In this document: positions 10,673 to 19,163 of the stretch, one piece after another
How positions within the stretch are numbered: the stretch's first letter is position 1
Layout: each line of letters begins with the position of its first letter
Source of the DNA: Pseudogulbenkiania ferrooxidans 2002
Lineage (GTDB): Bacteria; Pseudomonadota; Gammaproteobacteria; Burkholderiales; Chromobacteriaceae
NCBI RefSeq assembly: GCF_000174355.1
Contig: NZ_ACIS01000011.1
Coordinates: 32,191 to 96,190 of the forward strand
Direction: 5' to 3'
DNA length: 64,000 nucleotides
Program-made: the position numbers and the translations under genes
Notes under the pieces: generated by a model
Told to the model about the DNA's origin: nothing
The model's database searches: none
The model's input: only the letters and a program-made list of their open reading frames with translations

Positions 10673-10774
10673 TTATCTCGACAGTATCGGTTGCCCTCTC
10701 CGGGTTTAAAAGGCGATTTTCGGGAAACATTATTGCCACTGAGGGATAATGGGCGACTCGAGGAAAGGATGCAC

Positions 10775-11662
10775 ATGGACGGCTGGGAAGGCATAGCGGA
10801 ATTCGTCGCGGTGGCCGAGAGCGGCAGCTTCTCGCGCGCGGCCGAACGGCTCAGGGTGTCGTCGTCGCACGTCAGCCGCCAGGTGATGCGGCTGGAAGAG
10901 CGGCTGCAGGCAAGGCTGTTCTACCGCAGCACGCGCAAGGTCAGCCTGACCGAGGCCGGGCAGACCTTCTTCAGCCACTGCCAGCAGCTGCAGGAGGCGC
11001 GCGACGAGGCCTTTCTCGCCGTCAACGCGCTGCACAGCAGCCCCAAGGGCCTGCTGCGCATGACCTGCGCCGTCACCTACGGCGAGCGCTTCGTGGTGCC
11101 GCTGGTGAACGACTTCATGGCCGGGCACCCGCAACTCGCGGTGGAGATCGAGCTCACCAACCGCACCGCCGACCTGCTGCACGAGGGCTTCGACCTCGCC
11201 ATCCGCCTGGGCCAGCTGGCCGACTCCAGCCTGGTCGCCACGCGCTTAGCCCCCCGCACCATGCACCTGTGCGCCGCTCCCGCCTATCTCGCGCACCACG
11301 GCACGCCGCACACGCTGGGCGAACTGGCACGCCACCAGTGCCTGATCGGTACCTCGACGGTGTGGAGCTTCCGCCTCGACGGCCGCCCCTGGCACTTCAA
11401 GCCGCAGGGGCGCTGGCGCTGCAACAGCGGCCAGGCGGTGCTGGACGCCGCGCTGCGCGGCTTCGGCCTGTGCCAGCTGCCGGACTACTACGTGCGAGAG
11501 CCGCTGCGCCAGGGGCGGCTGGTGGAACTGCTGCCGGCGCACACCCCGCCCAACACCGCGGTGTGGGCGGTCTACCCGCAGCAGCGCCACCTCTCGGCCA
11601 AGCTGCGGCTGATGGTCGACCATCTGCGCGAGGGCCTGGCCAAGCTGCCGGAGTACCGCTGA
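10775..11662 (+). CDS. LysR-family transcriptional regulator, likely of adhC-fghA
   Basis: A 295-residue LysR protein. The winged HTH is at residues 1-60 (MDGWEGIAEFVAVAESGSFS, AERLRVSSSHVSRQVMRLEE), followed by an effector-binding domain (LLRMTCAVTYGERFVVPLVN, FDLAIRLGQL, CAAPAYLAHHG). ATGs lie at 10769 and 10775; the second is better spaced from AGGAAAGG at 10761. LysR genes usually control the divergent neighbour, here adhC, 123 bases away, so a formaldehyde-responsive role is inferred. Confidence 0.88.
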   Translation: MDGWEGIAEFVAVAESGSFSRAAERLRVSSSHVSRQVMRLEERLQARLFYRSTRKVSLTEAGQTFFSHCQQLQEARDEAFLAVNALHSSPKGLLRMTCAVTYGERFVVPLVNDFMAGHPQLAVEIELTNRTADLLHEGFDLAIRLGQLADSSLVATRLAPRTMHLCAAPAYLAHHGTPHTLGELARHQCLIGTSTVWSFRLDGRPWHFKPQGRWRCNSGQAVLDAALRGFGLCQLPDYYVREPLRQGRLVELLPAHTPPNTAVWAVYPQQRHLSAKLRLMVDHLREGLAKLPEYR

Positions 11663-11683
11663 CCCGGCGGCGGCACCGCGCAG

Positions 11684-11694
11684 GTTGGCCGAAG
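11684..11694 (+). repeat. GTTGGCCGAAG word, after the LysR gene
   Basis: Exact 11-mer in the 45-base gap between convergent genes. Confidence 0.85.
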
Positions 11695-11707
11695 GCCGGG
11701 CGCCGCC

Positions 11708-12493
11708 TCATTTGCCAGCCGACGGCGGTTCCATGGCCAGTTCATGGCGCAGCCGTTCCAGCGAACCGTCCTGGCGCATCACCGCCAGCCCGGCGTTGAA
11801 CTCGGCCAGACGCTGTTCCCAGCCGGGCACGCGCCGCGAGAACCCGACGTAGAGCGGCAGCGAGTAGACCGGTGGCTCCAGCCACACCAGCCGCCCGCGC
11901 TGCTCCGGCAGGCGGTAGCGCAGCAGGTAGCTGGCCACCCCCTTGTCGATCAGCGCCAGGTCGACGCGCCCCGCCGCCAGCTTGCGCAGGTTGGCTTCGT
12001 CGTCGATAGCCTCCTCGGTCCGCAGCCGCGCGGCCTCGACATTGGGTGGCTTGAGGTAGCCGCGCACCACGCCGATGGTGAGCGAGCGAAGCCGCGGCAG
12101 GCGGCGCACGTCGTGGCGCCGATCGGCACGCGCGTAGAAGCCGACCACGTTGTCTACCAGCGGCTGGCTGTACGCCAGGAACGCCTCGCGCTCCCTGGAG
12201 TGCCACAGGCCGACGACGCCGTCGCTGCTGCCCTCCTTGGCCTCGTACAGGGCACGCGCCCAGGGGCGGTACTGGATCACCACCTGGTGCCCGGCGCGGC
12301 GGAACGCCTCCACGGCGATGGCGGTGGCGATGCCCTGCCGCGGCAGCGAGGGGCTGGTATAGGGCGGGTATTCGGTGGACAGCAGGGTCAGTGTCGCGCC
12401 GGGGCACAGCGCAGCGAGCGCGCCCAGCAACAGCGCCGCCAGCCCCTTGCGACCGGCACGCACGATCCATCCGCTCACCGCATCGTTTGGCAT
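11708..12493 (-). CDS. Periplasmic solute-binding protein, family 3 (polar amino acid type)
   Basis: A 261-residue protein with an N-terminal hydrophobic export segment (GLAALLLGALAALCPGA) and the two-lobed family-3 fold: LTLLSTEYPPYTSPSLP at the start of the mature part, GIATAIAVEAFRRAGHQV, RALYEAKEGSSDGVVGLWHS, TIGVVRGYL and LPLYVGFSRRVPGWEQRLAEFN. No ABC permease or ATPase gene is adjacent. Stand-alone members often act as sensors or have drifted from transport. The divergent neighbour is a histidine kinase, so a role in feeding a signal to it is possible but unproven. Confidence 0.75.
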   Translation of the reverse strand: MPNDAVSGWIVRAGRKGLAALLLGALAALCPGATLTLLSTEYPPYTSPSLPRQGIATAIAVEAFRRAGHQVVIQYRPWARALYEAKEGSSDGVVGLWHSREREAFLAYSQPLVDNVVGFYARADRRHDVRRLPRLRSLTIGVVRGYLKPPNVEAARLRTEEAIDDEANLRKLAAGRVDLALIDKGVASYLLRYRLPEQRGRLVWLEPPVYSLPLYVGFSRRVPGWEQRLAEFNAGLAVMRQDGSLERLRHELAMEPPSAGK

Positions 12494-12750
12494 GGCGTTT
12501 TTCCCGCGGCGCTCCCGTGCCGGCCAAAACGGGGCCGGTGGCCGCCCCTTTCAGTCTAGCGCCCTGATTTTGCAGGCAACAGCCCGGCATCAACCCCGTT
12601 TTCCTCCCGCGTCGGCCACCCGGCCGTCACCTCGCCCCGGAAAGCGCCGCCAGGGTGCGAACAGGCTCTTGGCGGCCGCATCCTTGTTCTATCTTGAAAC
12701 TGTGAGCCCGCGCCGGCCACGCCCTCCATCCACCGAGACCCTTCTTCTCG

Positions 12751-14250
12751 ATGAAACACAGCATCGGCTTTCGCCTCAACCTGTTGTTCGTGCTGCTGGT
12801 CACGGCGGTGCTGAGCGTGTCCGGCTGGCTGACCTACCTCAACACCCGCCAGCAGCTGGAGCAGCAGTACAGCGAAGCGCGCCGCGCCGTGCAGCAGCGC
12901 CTGCGCACCAACCTGCCCTTGCCGATCTGGAACCTCGACACGGCGTTGCTGCAGCAGAACCTGACGGCGGAGCTGACCAGCCCGGTCGAGCGCATCGCGG
13001 TGTACGAGGAAAACGGCAAGCTGCTGCTGGCGCGCGGCGCAGAGCCGGTCGAGGCGGCGGCCGCCGAGCGGCTCGACGTTCCGCTCGCCCTCAAGCAGTT
13101 CAACCAGACCCACGCCCTCGGCCACGCCCGCGTGTGGCTGTCGCGCGCCAGCATCGAGGCGCAGTTGAGCAGCCAGGTGTTGAACCGCGTGGCCGAAATC
13201 CTGGCGCTGGACGCGGTGCTGCTGATCGCCCTCTCGATCGCGTTGCGTCTCATGGTGCTGAACCCGCTGGAGACGCTGAAGGACGCCCTGGCTCTGGCGG
13301 CCGAGCACCAGGGCGGCGAGGACAGTCTCACCCTGCTCACCGAGCGCCAGGACGAGTTCGGCGAGGTGGTGCGCAGCTTCAACCGCATCGCCCAGCGCCT
13401 GGCCGAAGACGTGGAAAAGGGACGCCAGGCCGAGGCCGAAATCCGCCTGGCCTACGACAACCTCAAGCAGGCCCAGGCCACGCTGATGCAGAGCGAGAAG
13501 CTGGCGGCGCTGGGCGGGCTGGTCGCCGGCATCGCGCACGAGATCAACACCCCGGTCGGCATCACCCTCACCTGCGCCAGCCTGCTCGGCGACAAGACGC
13601 GCCAGCTCGCCGGCCAGCTGGAGGCGGGGCAGCTGAAAAAATCAGACGTGCAGGGCTACGTGCAGACGGCGAGCGAAAGCGTCGGGCTGATCCAGGTCAA
13701 CGCCGAGCGCGCGGCGCACCTGGTGCAGAGCTTCAAGCAGGTGGCGGTGGACCAGATGAGCGAGGAGCGCCGCGAGTTCGATCTCGCCGGCTACCTGCAC
13801 GAAGTCATCGCCAGCCTGCGCCCCAAGTTCAAGCACAGCGCCATCCGCGTCAGCATCGACTGCGCCGAGGGCATCCGTCTCGACAGCTACCCCGGCGCGC
13901 TGGCCCAGATCATCACCAATCTGCTGGTCAACTCGCTCACCCACGCCTTCGACGAGGGACAGCCGGGCGAGGTCACGATCCGGGCACAACAGTTGGGCGG
14001 CGAGATCGCGCTGGAATTCGCCGACAACGGCAAGGGCATCGCGCCGGAGAACCTGCCGCGCGTGTTCACGCCGTTTTTCACCACGCGGCGCAGCGCCGGC
14101 GGGAGCGGATTGGGGCTGCACATTGTCTATAACATCGTCACCGGTAAATTAGGTGGACGGTTGCAGGTGGAGAGCCGGCCCAACGCGGGCACGCGCTTCA
14201 CCCTGCAGTTTCCGGCGGTGGCGCCGGCGGTCAGCGAGGGCAAGGGATGA
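12751..14250 (+). CDS. Membrane-bound sensor histidine kinase
   Basis: A 499-residue kinase. Transmembrane segments lie at about 8-30 (RLNLLFVLLVTAVLSVSGWL) and 149-168 (EILALDAVLLIALSIALRLM) and flank a periplasmic region of about 115 residues. A HAMP-like linker follows, then a coiled coil with the H-box GLVAGIAHEINTPVG (phosphorylated H263), the N-box NLLVNSLTHAF, and G-boxes DNGKGI and GGSGLGLHIV. The NTPVG and SEKLAALGGLV motifs match kinases that partner HD-GYP regulators. Its stop overlaps the next start (ATGA at 14247), so the pair is translationally coupled. Confidence 0.92.
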   Translation: MKHSIGFRLNLLFVLLVTAVLSVSGWLTYLNTRQQLEQQYSEARRAVQQRLRTNLPLPIWNLDTALLQQNLTAELTSPVERIAVYEENGKLLLARGAEPVEAAAAERLDVPLALKQFNQTHALGHARVWLSRASIEAQLSSQVLNRVAEILALDAVLLIALSIALRLMVLNPLETLKDALALAAEHQGGEDSLTLLTERQDEFGEVVRSFNRIAQRLAEDVEKGRQAEAEIRLAYDNLKQAQATLMQSEKLAALGGLVAGIAHEINTPVGITLTCASLLGDKTRQLAGQLEAGQLKKSDVQGYVQTASESVGLIQVNAERAAHLVQSFKQVAVDQMSEERREFDLAGYLHEVIASLRPKFKHSAIRVSIDCAEGIRLDSYPGALAQIITNLLVNSLTHAFDEGQPGEVTIRAQQLGGEIALEFADNGKGIAPENLPRVFTPFFTTRRSAGGSGLGLHIVYNIVTGKLGGRLQVESRPNAGTRFTLQFPAVAPAVSEGKG

Positions 14251-15845
14251 ACAGCGCCGAAACGGTAACGAGCCAGGAGGACTGGCTGATCGAGGACGAA
14301 GCGGGCACCACGCCGCCACCTCCCCTGCTGCGCCCCTGGCGCGTGCTGGTGGTGGACGACGAGCCAGACGTGCACGCGGTGACCCGCCTGACGCTGCAGG
14401 GCGTCAGCTACAAGGACCGCGCCGTCGAACTCCTGAGCGCCTACAGCGCCAAGGAAGGCATGGATATCCTGCGCACGGAAACGGACATCGCGCTGGTACT
14501 GCTCGACGTGGTGATGGAGAGCGACCACGCCGGGCTGGAGATGGTGCGCGAAGTGCGCGAGGGGCTGGGCAACCGCCTGGTGCGCATCGTGCTGCGCACC
14601 GGCCAGCCGGGCCAGGCGCCGGAACAGGAGGTGATCGTCTCCTACGACATCAACGACTACAAGGCCAAGACCGAACTCACCGCGCAGAAGCTGTTCACCA
14701 CCGTGATCGCCTCGCTGCGCGCCTACGAAAGCCTGTTCATCATCGAGCGCAGCCGCCAGGGACTGGACGCCATCCTGGCCGCCACCTCCAACCTGTACCA
14801 GATCCAGTCGCTGCGCGAGTTCGCCTCGGGCGTGCTGCGCCAGATCAGCGCCATCCTCGACGTAGGCACCGACGGCGTGCTGTGCGTCTGCGAGGACGCC
14901 GCCATCGCCGGCGGCACGCTGCAGGTGATCGCGGCCACCGGCCTGTTTGCCGAGCTGCAGCAGAGCGGGCAGCTCGACAGCAGCAGCGCCATCTTCCAAG
15001 CCATGCAGCAGGCCGCCGAGAAGCACAGCTGCATTTTCAACCACCCCGGTTCGGTGCTGTATTTCGATACCCACTCGCGGCGCACCTTCGTGATCTACTT
15101 CACCCCGCCGCGCCCGCTGTCCGAGGTGGACCAGGAGCTGCTCAAGGTGTACTGCAACCGCATCGCCGCCGCCTTCGACAACCTCTACTACCACACCCAG
15201 ATGAAGAACGCCCAGGAGGCCACCGTGGTGGCGCTGGCCGACCTCGCCGAATACCGCGACAGCACCACCGGCGACCATGTGCTGCGGGTGCAGCGGCTGA
15301 CCGACGCCATCGCCCACCGCATGGCGGCCAAGGGACTGCACCCCGACATCCTGACGCCGAGCTTTCTCGAAATGGTGGGCATGGCGAGCATCCTGCACGA
15401 CGTCGGCAAGGTCGGCACCCCCGACCTGATCCTGCACAACCCGAGCAAGCACAACCCGGAAGAATGGGAGGTGATGAAGCAGCACGCCAGCATCGGCGCC
15501 AAGATCCTGGAGAAATCCGCCAGCATGGTGGAGGGCGAGAGCTACCTGTCGATCGGCGCGCAAATCGCCGCCGGCCACCACGAGTACTACAACGGCAAGG
15601 GCTATCCCAACGGGGTAGCCGGCACCGCGATTCCGCTGTCGGCGCGCATCGTCGCGGTGGTGGACGTGTTCGACGCCCTGCTCTACCGCCGCCCCTACAA
15701 GGAACCGTGGCCCTTGCCGGATTCGGTCGCCTACATCCGCGACCACGCCGGCGAACACTTCGACCCCGAGGTGGTGGAAATCTTTCTCGAGCTGATCCGG
15801 GAAGAACACCCCGACCTGGTGCTGCCGCCGGCGAAGGCGGCGTGA
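14247..15845 (+). CDS. Response regulator with DUF3369 and HD-GYP output domain
   Basis: A 532-residue cytoplasmic protein. The receiver domain (about 30-155) has VLVVDDEP and the phosphoacceptor D87 in VLLDVVM. A middle GAF-like DUF3369 region (about 170-320) precedes a C-terminal HD-GYP phosphodiesterase domain with HD384-385 in SILHDVGKVG and the GYP motif HHEYYNGKGYP at 444-454. HD-GYP enzymes degrade cyclic di-GMP, so phosphorylation by the preceding kinase should change the second-messenger level and thus motility or biofilm state. Metal-ligand residues look intact. Confidence 0.92.
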   Translation: MNSAETVTSQEDWLIEDEAGTTPPPPLLRPWRVLVVDDEPDVHAVTRLTLQGVSYKDRAVELLSAYSAKEGMDILRTETDIALVLLDVVMESDHAGLEMVREVREGLGNRLVRIVLRTGQPGQAPEQEVIVSYDINDYKAKTELTAQKLFTTVIASLRAYESLFIIERSRQGLDAILAATSNLYQIQSLREFASGVLRQISAILDVGTDGVLCVCEDAAIAGGTLQVIAATGLFAELQQSGQLDSSSAIFQAMQQAAEKHSCIFNHPGSVLYFDTHSRRTFVIYFTPPRPLSEVDQELLKVYCNRIAAAFDNLYYHTQMKNAQEATVVALADLAEYRDSTTGDHVLRVQRLTDAIAHRMAAKGLHPDILTPSFLEMVGMASILHDVGKVGTPDLILHNPSKHNPEEWEVMKQHASIGAKILEKSASMVEGESYLSIGAQIAAGHHEYYNGKGYPNGVAGTAIPLSARIVAVVDVFDALLYRRPYKEPWPLPDSVAYIRDHAGEHFDPEVVEIFLELIREEHPDLVLPPAKAA

Positions 15846-15866
15846 GGGGGGGCGGGCTATTCGAAG

Positions 15867-15877
15867 GTTGGCCGAAG
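15867..15877 (+). repeat. GTTGGCCGAAG word, after the HD-GYP gene
   Basis: Exact 11-mer 22 bases past the stop codon. Confidence 0.85.
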
Positions 15878-15889
15878 CCCCGCCCCAAA

Positions 15890-16056
15890 GCTTGTGAAAG
15901 AAATCGTCGCGAGCCTCCCTCAGCGGGGTGAAGAGCAGCACAGGAACCGGAATGGACTGGAGTCCATGAGGATTCCGCATCGCAGAGCGAATGCAAGATT
16001 TGCACGCAGAGCACATGAGCCCCGATCAGGGATGCGCAGCAGATTTATTCACAAGC
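15890..16056. repeat. MITE-like repeat, family 1, copy B
   Basis: Terminal inverted repeats GCTTGTGAAAGAAATC and GCTTGTGAATAAATC (read inward from the right). The core CAGCGGGGTGAAGAGCAGCA, the hairpin ATGGAC-TGGA-GTCCAT and ATGAGCCCCGATCAGGGATG match copies A and C. It ends two bases before the rtcB stop codon, between two convergent genes, where it could serve both as a 3' end. Confidence 0.75.
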
Positions 16057-16058
16057 GC

Positions 16059-17492
16059 TCATCCCTTGATGCAGATCTTCGGTCTCAGAAACGCCACGCG
16101 CCGCGCCAGCCCGGCCGCCTCGGTCACTTCCGCCACGCGGTCGACGTCCTTGTACGCCCCCGGCGCCTCTTCCGCCGCGCCGCGCAGCGAGCCAGTGCGG
16201 ATCAGGATGCCCTGTGCTGCCAGATCGTCCAGCAGCTGCCGTCCGTGCCAGAACTTCAGCGCCTGGTGGCGGCTCATGGCACGCCCGGCGCCGTGGCTGG
16301 CCGAGGCGAAGGCGTGGTTCTGCCCGGGCGGGTTGCCGGCCAGGATGTAGGAGCCGGTACCCATGCTGCCGCCGATGATTACCGGCTGGCCGACCGCGCG
16401 GTAGGCGTCGGGCAGGCCGGCGTGGCCCGCACCGAAGGCGCGCGTCGCGCCCTTGCGGTGCACGTACAGCGTGCGTTCGCGTCCCTCCACGCGGTGCCGT
16501 TCCACCTTGCAGGTGTTGTGTGACACGTCGAACAGCGTATCGAGACGGGCGCTCGGCCAATAGCGCGCCAGCACGCCCCGCGTCAGCGCAGCCAGGATCT
16601 GGCGGTTGGCCAGCGCGCAGTTGATGGCGCTGTTCATCGCGCCCAGGTAGTGCTGCCCGGCCTCGGAGCGGATCGGCGCGCAGGCGAGTTCGCGGTCCGG
16701 CAGCGTCAGGCCGAGGCTGGCCGCCGACTTGGCCAGCAGCAGCAGGTAATCGGTGCCGATCTGGTGCCCGAGCCCGCGCGAACCGCAGTGGATCGACACC
16801 AGCACCTGCCCCACCCGGAGGCCGAAGGCCGCCGCCGCGGCCTCGTCGTGGATGCGGTCCACCACCTGCACTTCCAGATAATGGTTGCCGGAGCCCAGCG
16901 TCCCCATCTCGCCCAGCTGGCGCTTCTTGGCCAGGTCCGACACCCAGCCCGGCTCGGCGCCGCCGACACAACCGCGCTCCTCGATGTAGGGCAGATCGTC
17001 GGCCGGGCCGAAACCCTGTGCCACCGCCCAGTGCGCACCCTGCCGCATCACCTGTTCGAGCTCCCTGACGGCCAGCCGCAGCCGCCCCTCCTCGCCGACT
17101 CCGGCCGGTATCTCGCGGAACAGGCTGTCGGCCAGGTGGTGCCGTTGCGGCGCCAGCTGCTCCCAGCTCAGGTCGGTGCGCAGGCAGCGGATGCCGCAGG
17201 AGATGTCGAAGCCCACGCCGCCCGCCGACACCACCCCGCCGGCGTCGGCGTCGAAGGCGGCCACGCCGCCGATCGGGAAGCCGTAGCCCCAGTGCGCGTC
17301 GGGCATGGTCATCGCCGCGCCCACCAGCCCCGGCAGCCGCGCCACGTTGCGGATCTGCTCCAGCACCTTGTCGTCCATGCCGCGCAACAGCTCGGCGTCG
17401 GCGAACAGCCGCACCTCGCCGCCCGCCTCGGCGCGGGACGGCGCCAGCGTCCATTCGTACGGTCCGGCCTGCCGCAAGCGCGCGATATCCAT
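16059..17492 (-). CDS. rtcB: RNA-splicing ligase RtcB
   Basis: A 477-residue GTP- and Mn2+-dependent RNA ligase joining 2',3'-cyclic phosphate or 3'-phosphate ends to 5'-OH ends. Metal and active-site motifs: GFDISCGIRC, LGSGNHYLEVQ, SIHCGSRGLGHQ, FDVSHNTCK and SHGAGRAMSR, whose His should take GMP. The ATG at 17492 is preceded by GGGGGAGGAG; the longer upstream frame belongs to shadow sequence. It follows the archease gene by 20 bases, an arrangement in which archease activates the ligase. No rtcA or rtcR is in the window. Confidence 0.95.
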   Translation of the reverse strand: MDIARLRQAGPYEWTLAPSRAEAGGEVRLFADAELLRGMDDKVLEQIRNVARLPGLVGAAMTMPDAHWGYGFPIGGVAAFDADAGGVVSAGGVGFDISCGIRCLRTDLSWEQLAPQRHHLADSLFREIPAGVGEEGRLRLAVRELEQVMRQGAHWAVAQGFGPADDLPYIEERGCVGGAEPGWVSDLAKKRQLGEMGTLGSGNHYLEVQVVDRIHDEAAAAAFGLRVGQVLVSIHCGSRGLGHQIGTDYLLLLAKSAASLGLTLPDRELACAPIRSEAGQHYLGAMNSAINCALANRQILAALTRGVLARYWPSARLDTLFDVSHNTCKVERHRVEGRERTLYVHRKGATRAFGAGHAGLPDAYRAVGQPVIIGGSMGTGSYILAGNPPGQNHAFASASHGAGRAMSRHQALKFWHGRQLLDDLAAQGILIRTGSLRGAAEEAPGAYKDVDRVAEVTEAAGLARRVAFLRPKICIKG

Positions 17493-17512
17493 CGTCTCCT
17501 CCCCCCCTAGCG

Positions 17513-17956
17513 CTACACGTCCACCACGCAGCGCGCCCGCCAGCCACCGTCCTGCGGCGTCAGCGAGAGCTGCGTCAGGGTGGCGCCCTTGACCTCGACG
17601 CCGCGCTCCAGTTCCGCCGTCCACGGTTGCCCCGCCGCTACGCCATGCCAGCGGCTGCCGTCGCGCTGGAGCCGGAAGCGGCACCACACCAGACGCCGGC
17701 TCTGCGCCTCCGCCAGCAGCAGGTTGAGCCAGGTCACCAGCGCCAGCTCCGGGTCGGCCTCGTCGAAGTCCAGCTCCAGCTGCTGCTCCGGGCGCAGCGC
17801 GGCGAGATCGGTCATCACCGCGAACATCGCCTCGGCCGCCGCCTCCATCGCCGCCTCGGGGGTCGCCCCGCAGGCCTCGATGCCGAGGTCGGCGTCGTGG
17901 TCGAAATAGCCGTAGCGCGGCGTTGTCGTCGTCACCGGCACATCGGGTGGGGCCAT
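17513..17956 (-). CDS. Archease (RtcB activator)
   Basis: A 147-residue protein with the archease core YGYFDHDADLGIEACG (acidic metal-binding residues), EAMFAVMTDL, VTWLNLLLAEAQ and the C-terminal GATLTQLSL. Archease speeds RtcB guanylylation and turnover. Two starts are possible: ATG 18010 and ATG 17956. The latter has GGGAGG at good spacing and gives the normal family length, while the -10-like box at 18009-18014 would lie on the former. It forms an operon with rtcB. Confidence 0.9.
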   Translation of the reverse strand: MAPPDVPVTTTTPRYGYFDHDADLGIEACGATPEAAMEAAAEAMFAVMTDLAALRPEQQLELDFDEADPELALVTWLNLLLAEAQSRRLVWCRFRLQRDGSRWHGVAAGQPWTAELERGVEVKGATLTQLSLTPQDGGWRARCVVDV

Positions 17957-17971
17957 GGCATCGCCTCCCGC

Positions 17972-18014
17972 CCCGCTCCCGTCCGGGAGCGGGCATCGTG
18001 AATCCTTCATTATA
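17972..18014 (-). promoter_or_regulatory. Candidate promoter and 5'-leader hairpin of the archease-rtcB operon
   Basis: On the minus strand a perfect TATAAT box (18014-18009) lies inside the palindrome CTTCAT-ATA-ATGAAG. About 15-35 bases downstream a very strong hairpin forms: CCCGCTCCC, loop GGAC, GGGAGCGGG (17993-17972). The archease ribosome site follows it directly. No sigma-54 GG-N10-GC promoter is evident, although rtcB operons in enterics use one. Confidence 0.5.
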
Positions 18015-18139
18015 TGAAGCCGTCCGGGCGACGGCGGCCGCGCCCCCGTACCGGCCGCCAAAAAATCCGCCTCTTTCCGCCCGCCCGGCGTCACGGCGGA
18101 CTAGCCTATGAAGTGGGAGCGAACGGCAAGGAGAGCGCG

Positions 18140-19135
18140 ATGACCACCCTGGCGCTGGCGGGCGACGTGATGCTGGGACGGCTGGTGAGCGATATCGTGA
18201 TCAAGAACCCGCCGGCCCAGCCCTGGGGCGATCTGCTGGCGATCATGGGCGGCGCCGACGCCCGCCTCGTCAACCTGGAATGCGCCATCACCCGGCACCG
18301 CCAGCGCTGGACGCGCACCGACAAGGTGTTTCACTTCCGCGCCGACCCACGGGTGATCGAGGTGCTGCACGTGGCGCGCATCGACGCCGTCGCGCTCGCC
18401 AACAACCACGTGTTCGATTACAACGAGGCCGGCCTGCTCGACACCCTGCAGTATCTCGACCGCGCCGGCATCGCCCACGCCGGCGCCGGCCACGACCTGG
18501 CCGAAGCCTGCCAGCCGGCGCTGGTCGATGCCGGCGGCTGCCGCGTGGCGCTGATCGCCATCACCGACAACGAACCGCCGTTCGCCGCCACGAGCGAACG
18601 CCCCGGCACGCGCTACCTGCCGATCGATCCGGCCAGCCTGCCGGCGCTGCAACAGCAGGTGCGGGCCGCACGCGGCGCCGGTGCGGCGCTGGTGGTGCTG
18701 TCCTGCCACTGGGGGCCGAACATGGTCGAGCGCCCGCCGGCGCACTTCTGCGCTTTCGCCCGCGCCGCCGTCGACCTGGGGGTGGACCTGTTCCACGGCC
18801 ACAGCGCCCACCTGTGCCAAGGCGTCGAGATTCACCACGGCAAACCCATCCTGTACGACACCGGCGATTTCCTCGACGACTACGCGGTCGACCCGTGGTG
18901 GCGCAACGACTGGAGCTTCCTGTTCCTGGTGACGTTCGAACACGGCCGACTGACGCGGCTGGAGCTGGTGCCGGCGCTGCTCACGCTGGCGCGGGTCCAG
19001 TGCGCGCCGGAGCCCGAGCGCTCCGCGCTGTGCCGCCGCATGCGGGCGCTCTCGGCCGAATTCGGCACCGACTTGATCGAGGCCGGCGAACGGCTGCGCT
19101 GGCAGGCGGGGGATGGCGGGGATGCGGGGGCGTAG
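18140..19135 (+). CDS. CapA-family protein (metallophosphatase-like, PGA_cap)
   Basis: A 331-residue protein of the CapA fold: TLALAGDVMLGRLVSD at the N-terminus, ARLVNLECAIT, VALANNHVFDYNEAGL, VVLSCHWGPNM and LFHGHSAHLCQGVEIHHGKP, which together form a calcineurin-like metal centre. Family members are linked to poly-gamma-glutamate capsule but many, like this one without signal peptide or capB/capC, are cytoplasmic and of unknown role. The start at 18140 has AAGGAGAG upstream. It is divergent from archease-rtcB and converges on pncB. Confidence 0.8.
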   Translation: MTTLALAGDVMLGRLVSDIVIKNPPAQPWGDLLAIMGGADARLVNLECAITRHRQRWTRTDKVFHFRADPRVIEVLHVARIDAVALANNHVFDYNEAGLLDTLQYLDRAGIAHAGAGHDLAEACQPALVDAGGCRVALIAITDNEPPFAATSERPGTRYLPIDPASLPALQQQVRAARGAGAALVVLSCHWGPNMVERPPAHFCAFARAAVDLGVDLFHGHSAHLCQGVEIHHGKPILYDTGDFLDDYAVDPWWRNDWSFLFLVTFEHGRLTRLELVPALLTLARVQCAPEPERSALCRRMRALSAEFGTDLIEAGERLRWQAGDGGDAGA

Positions 19136-19163
19136 GCTCGCCACCGCCCGTACATGAAGAAAG

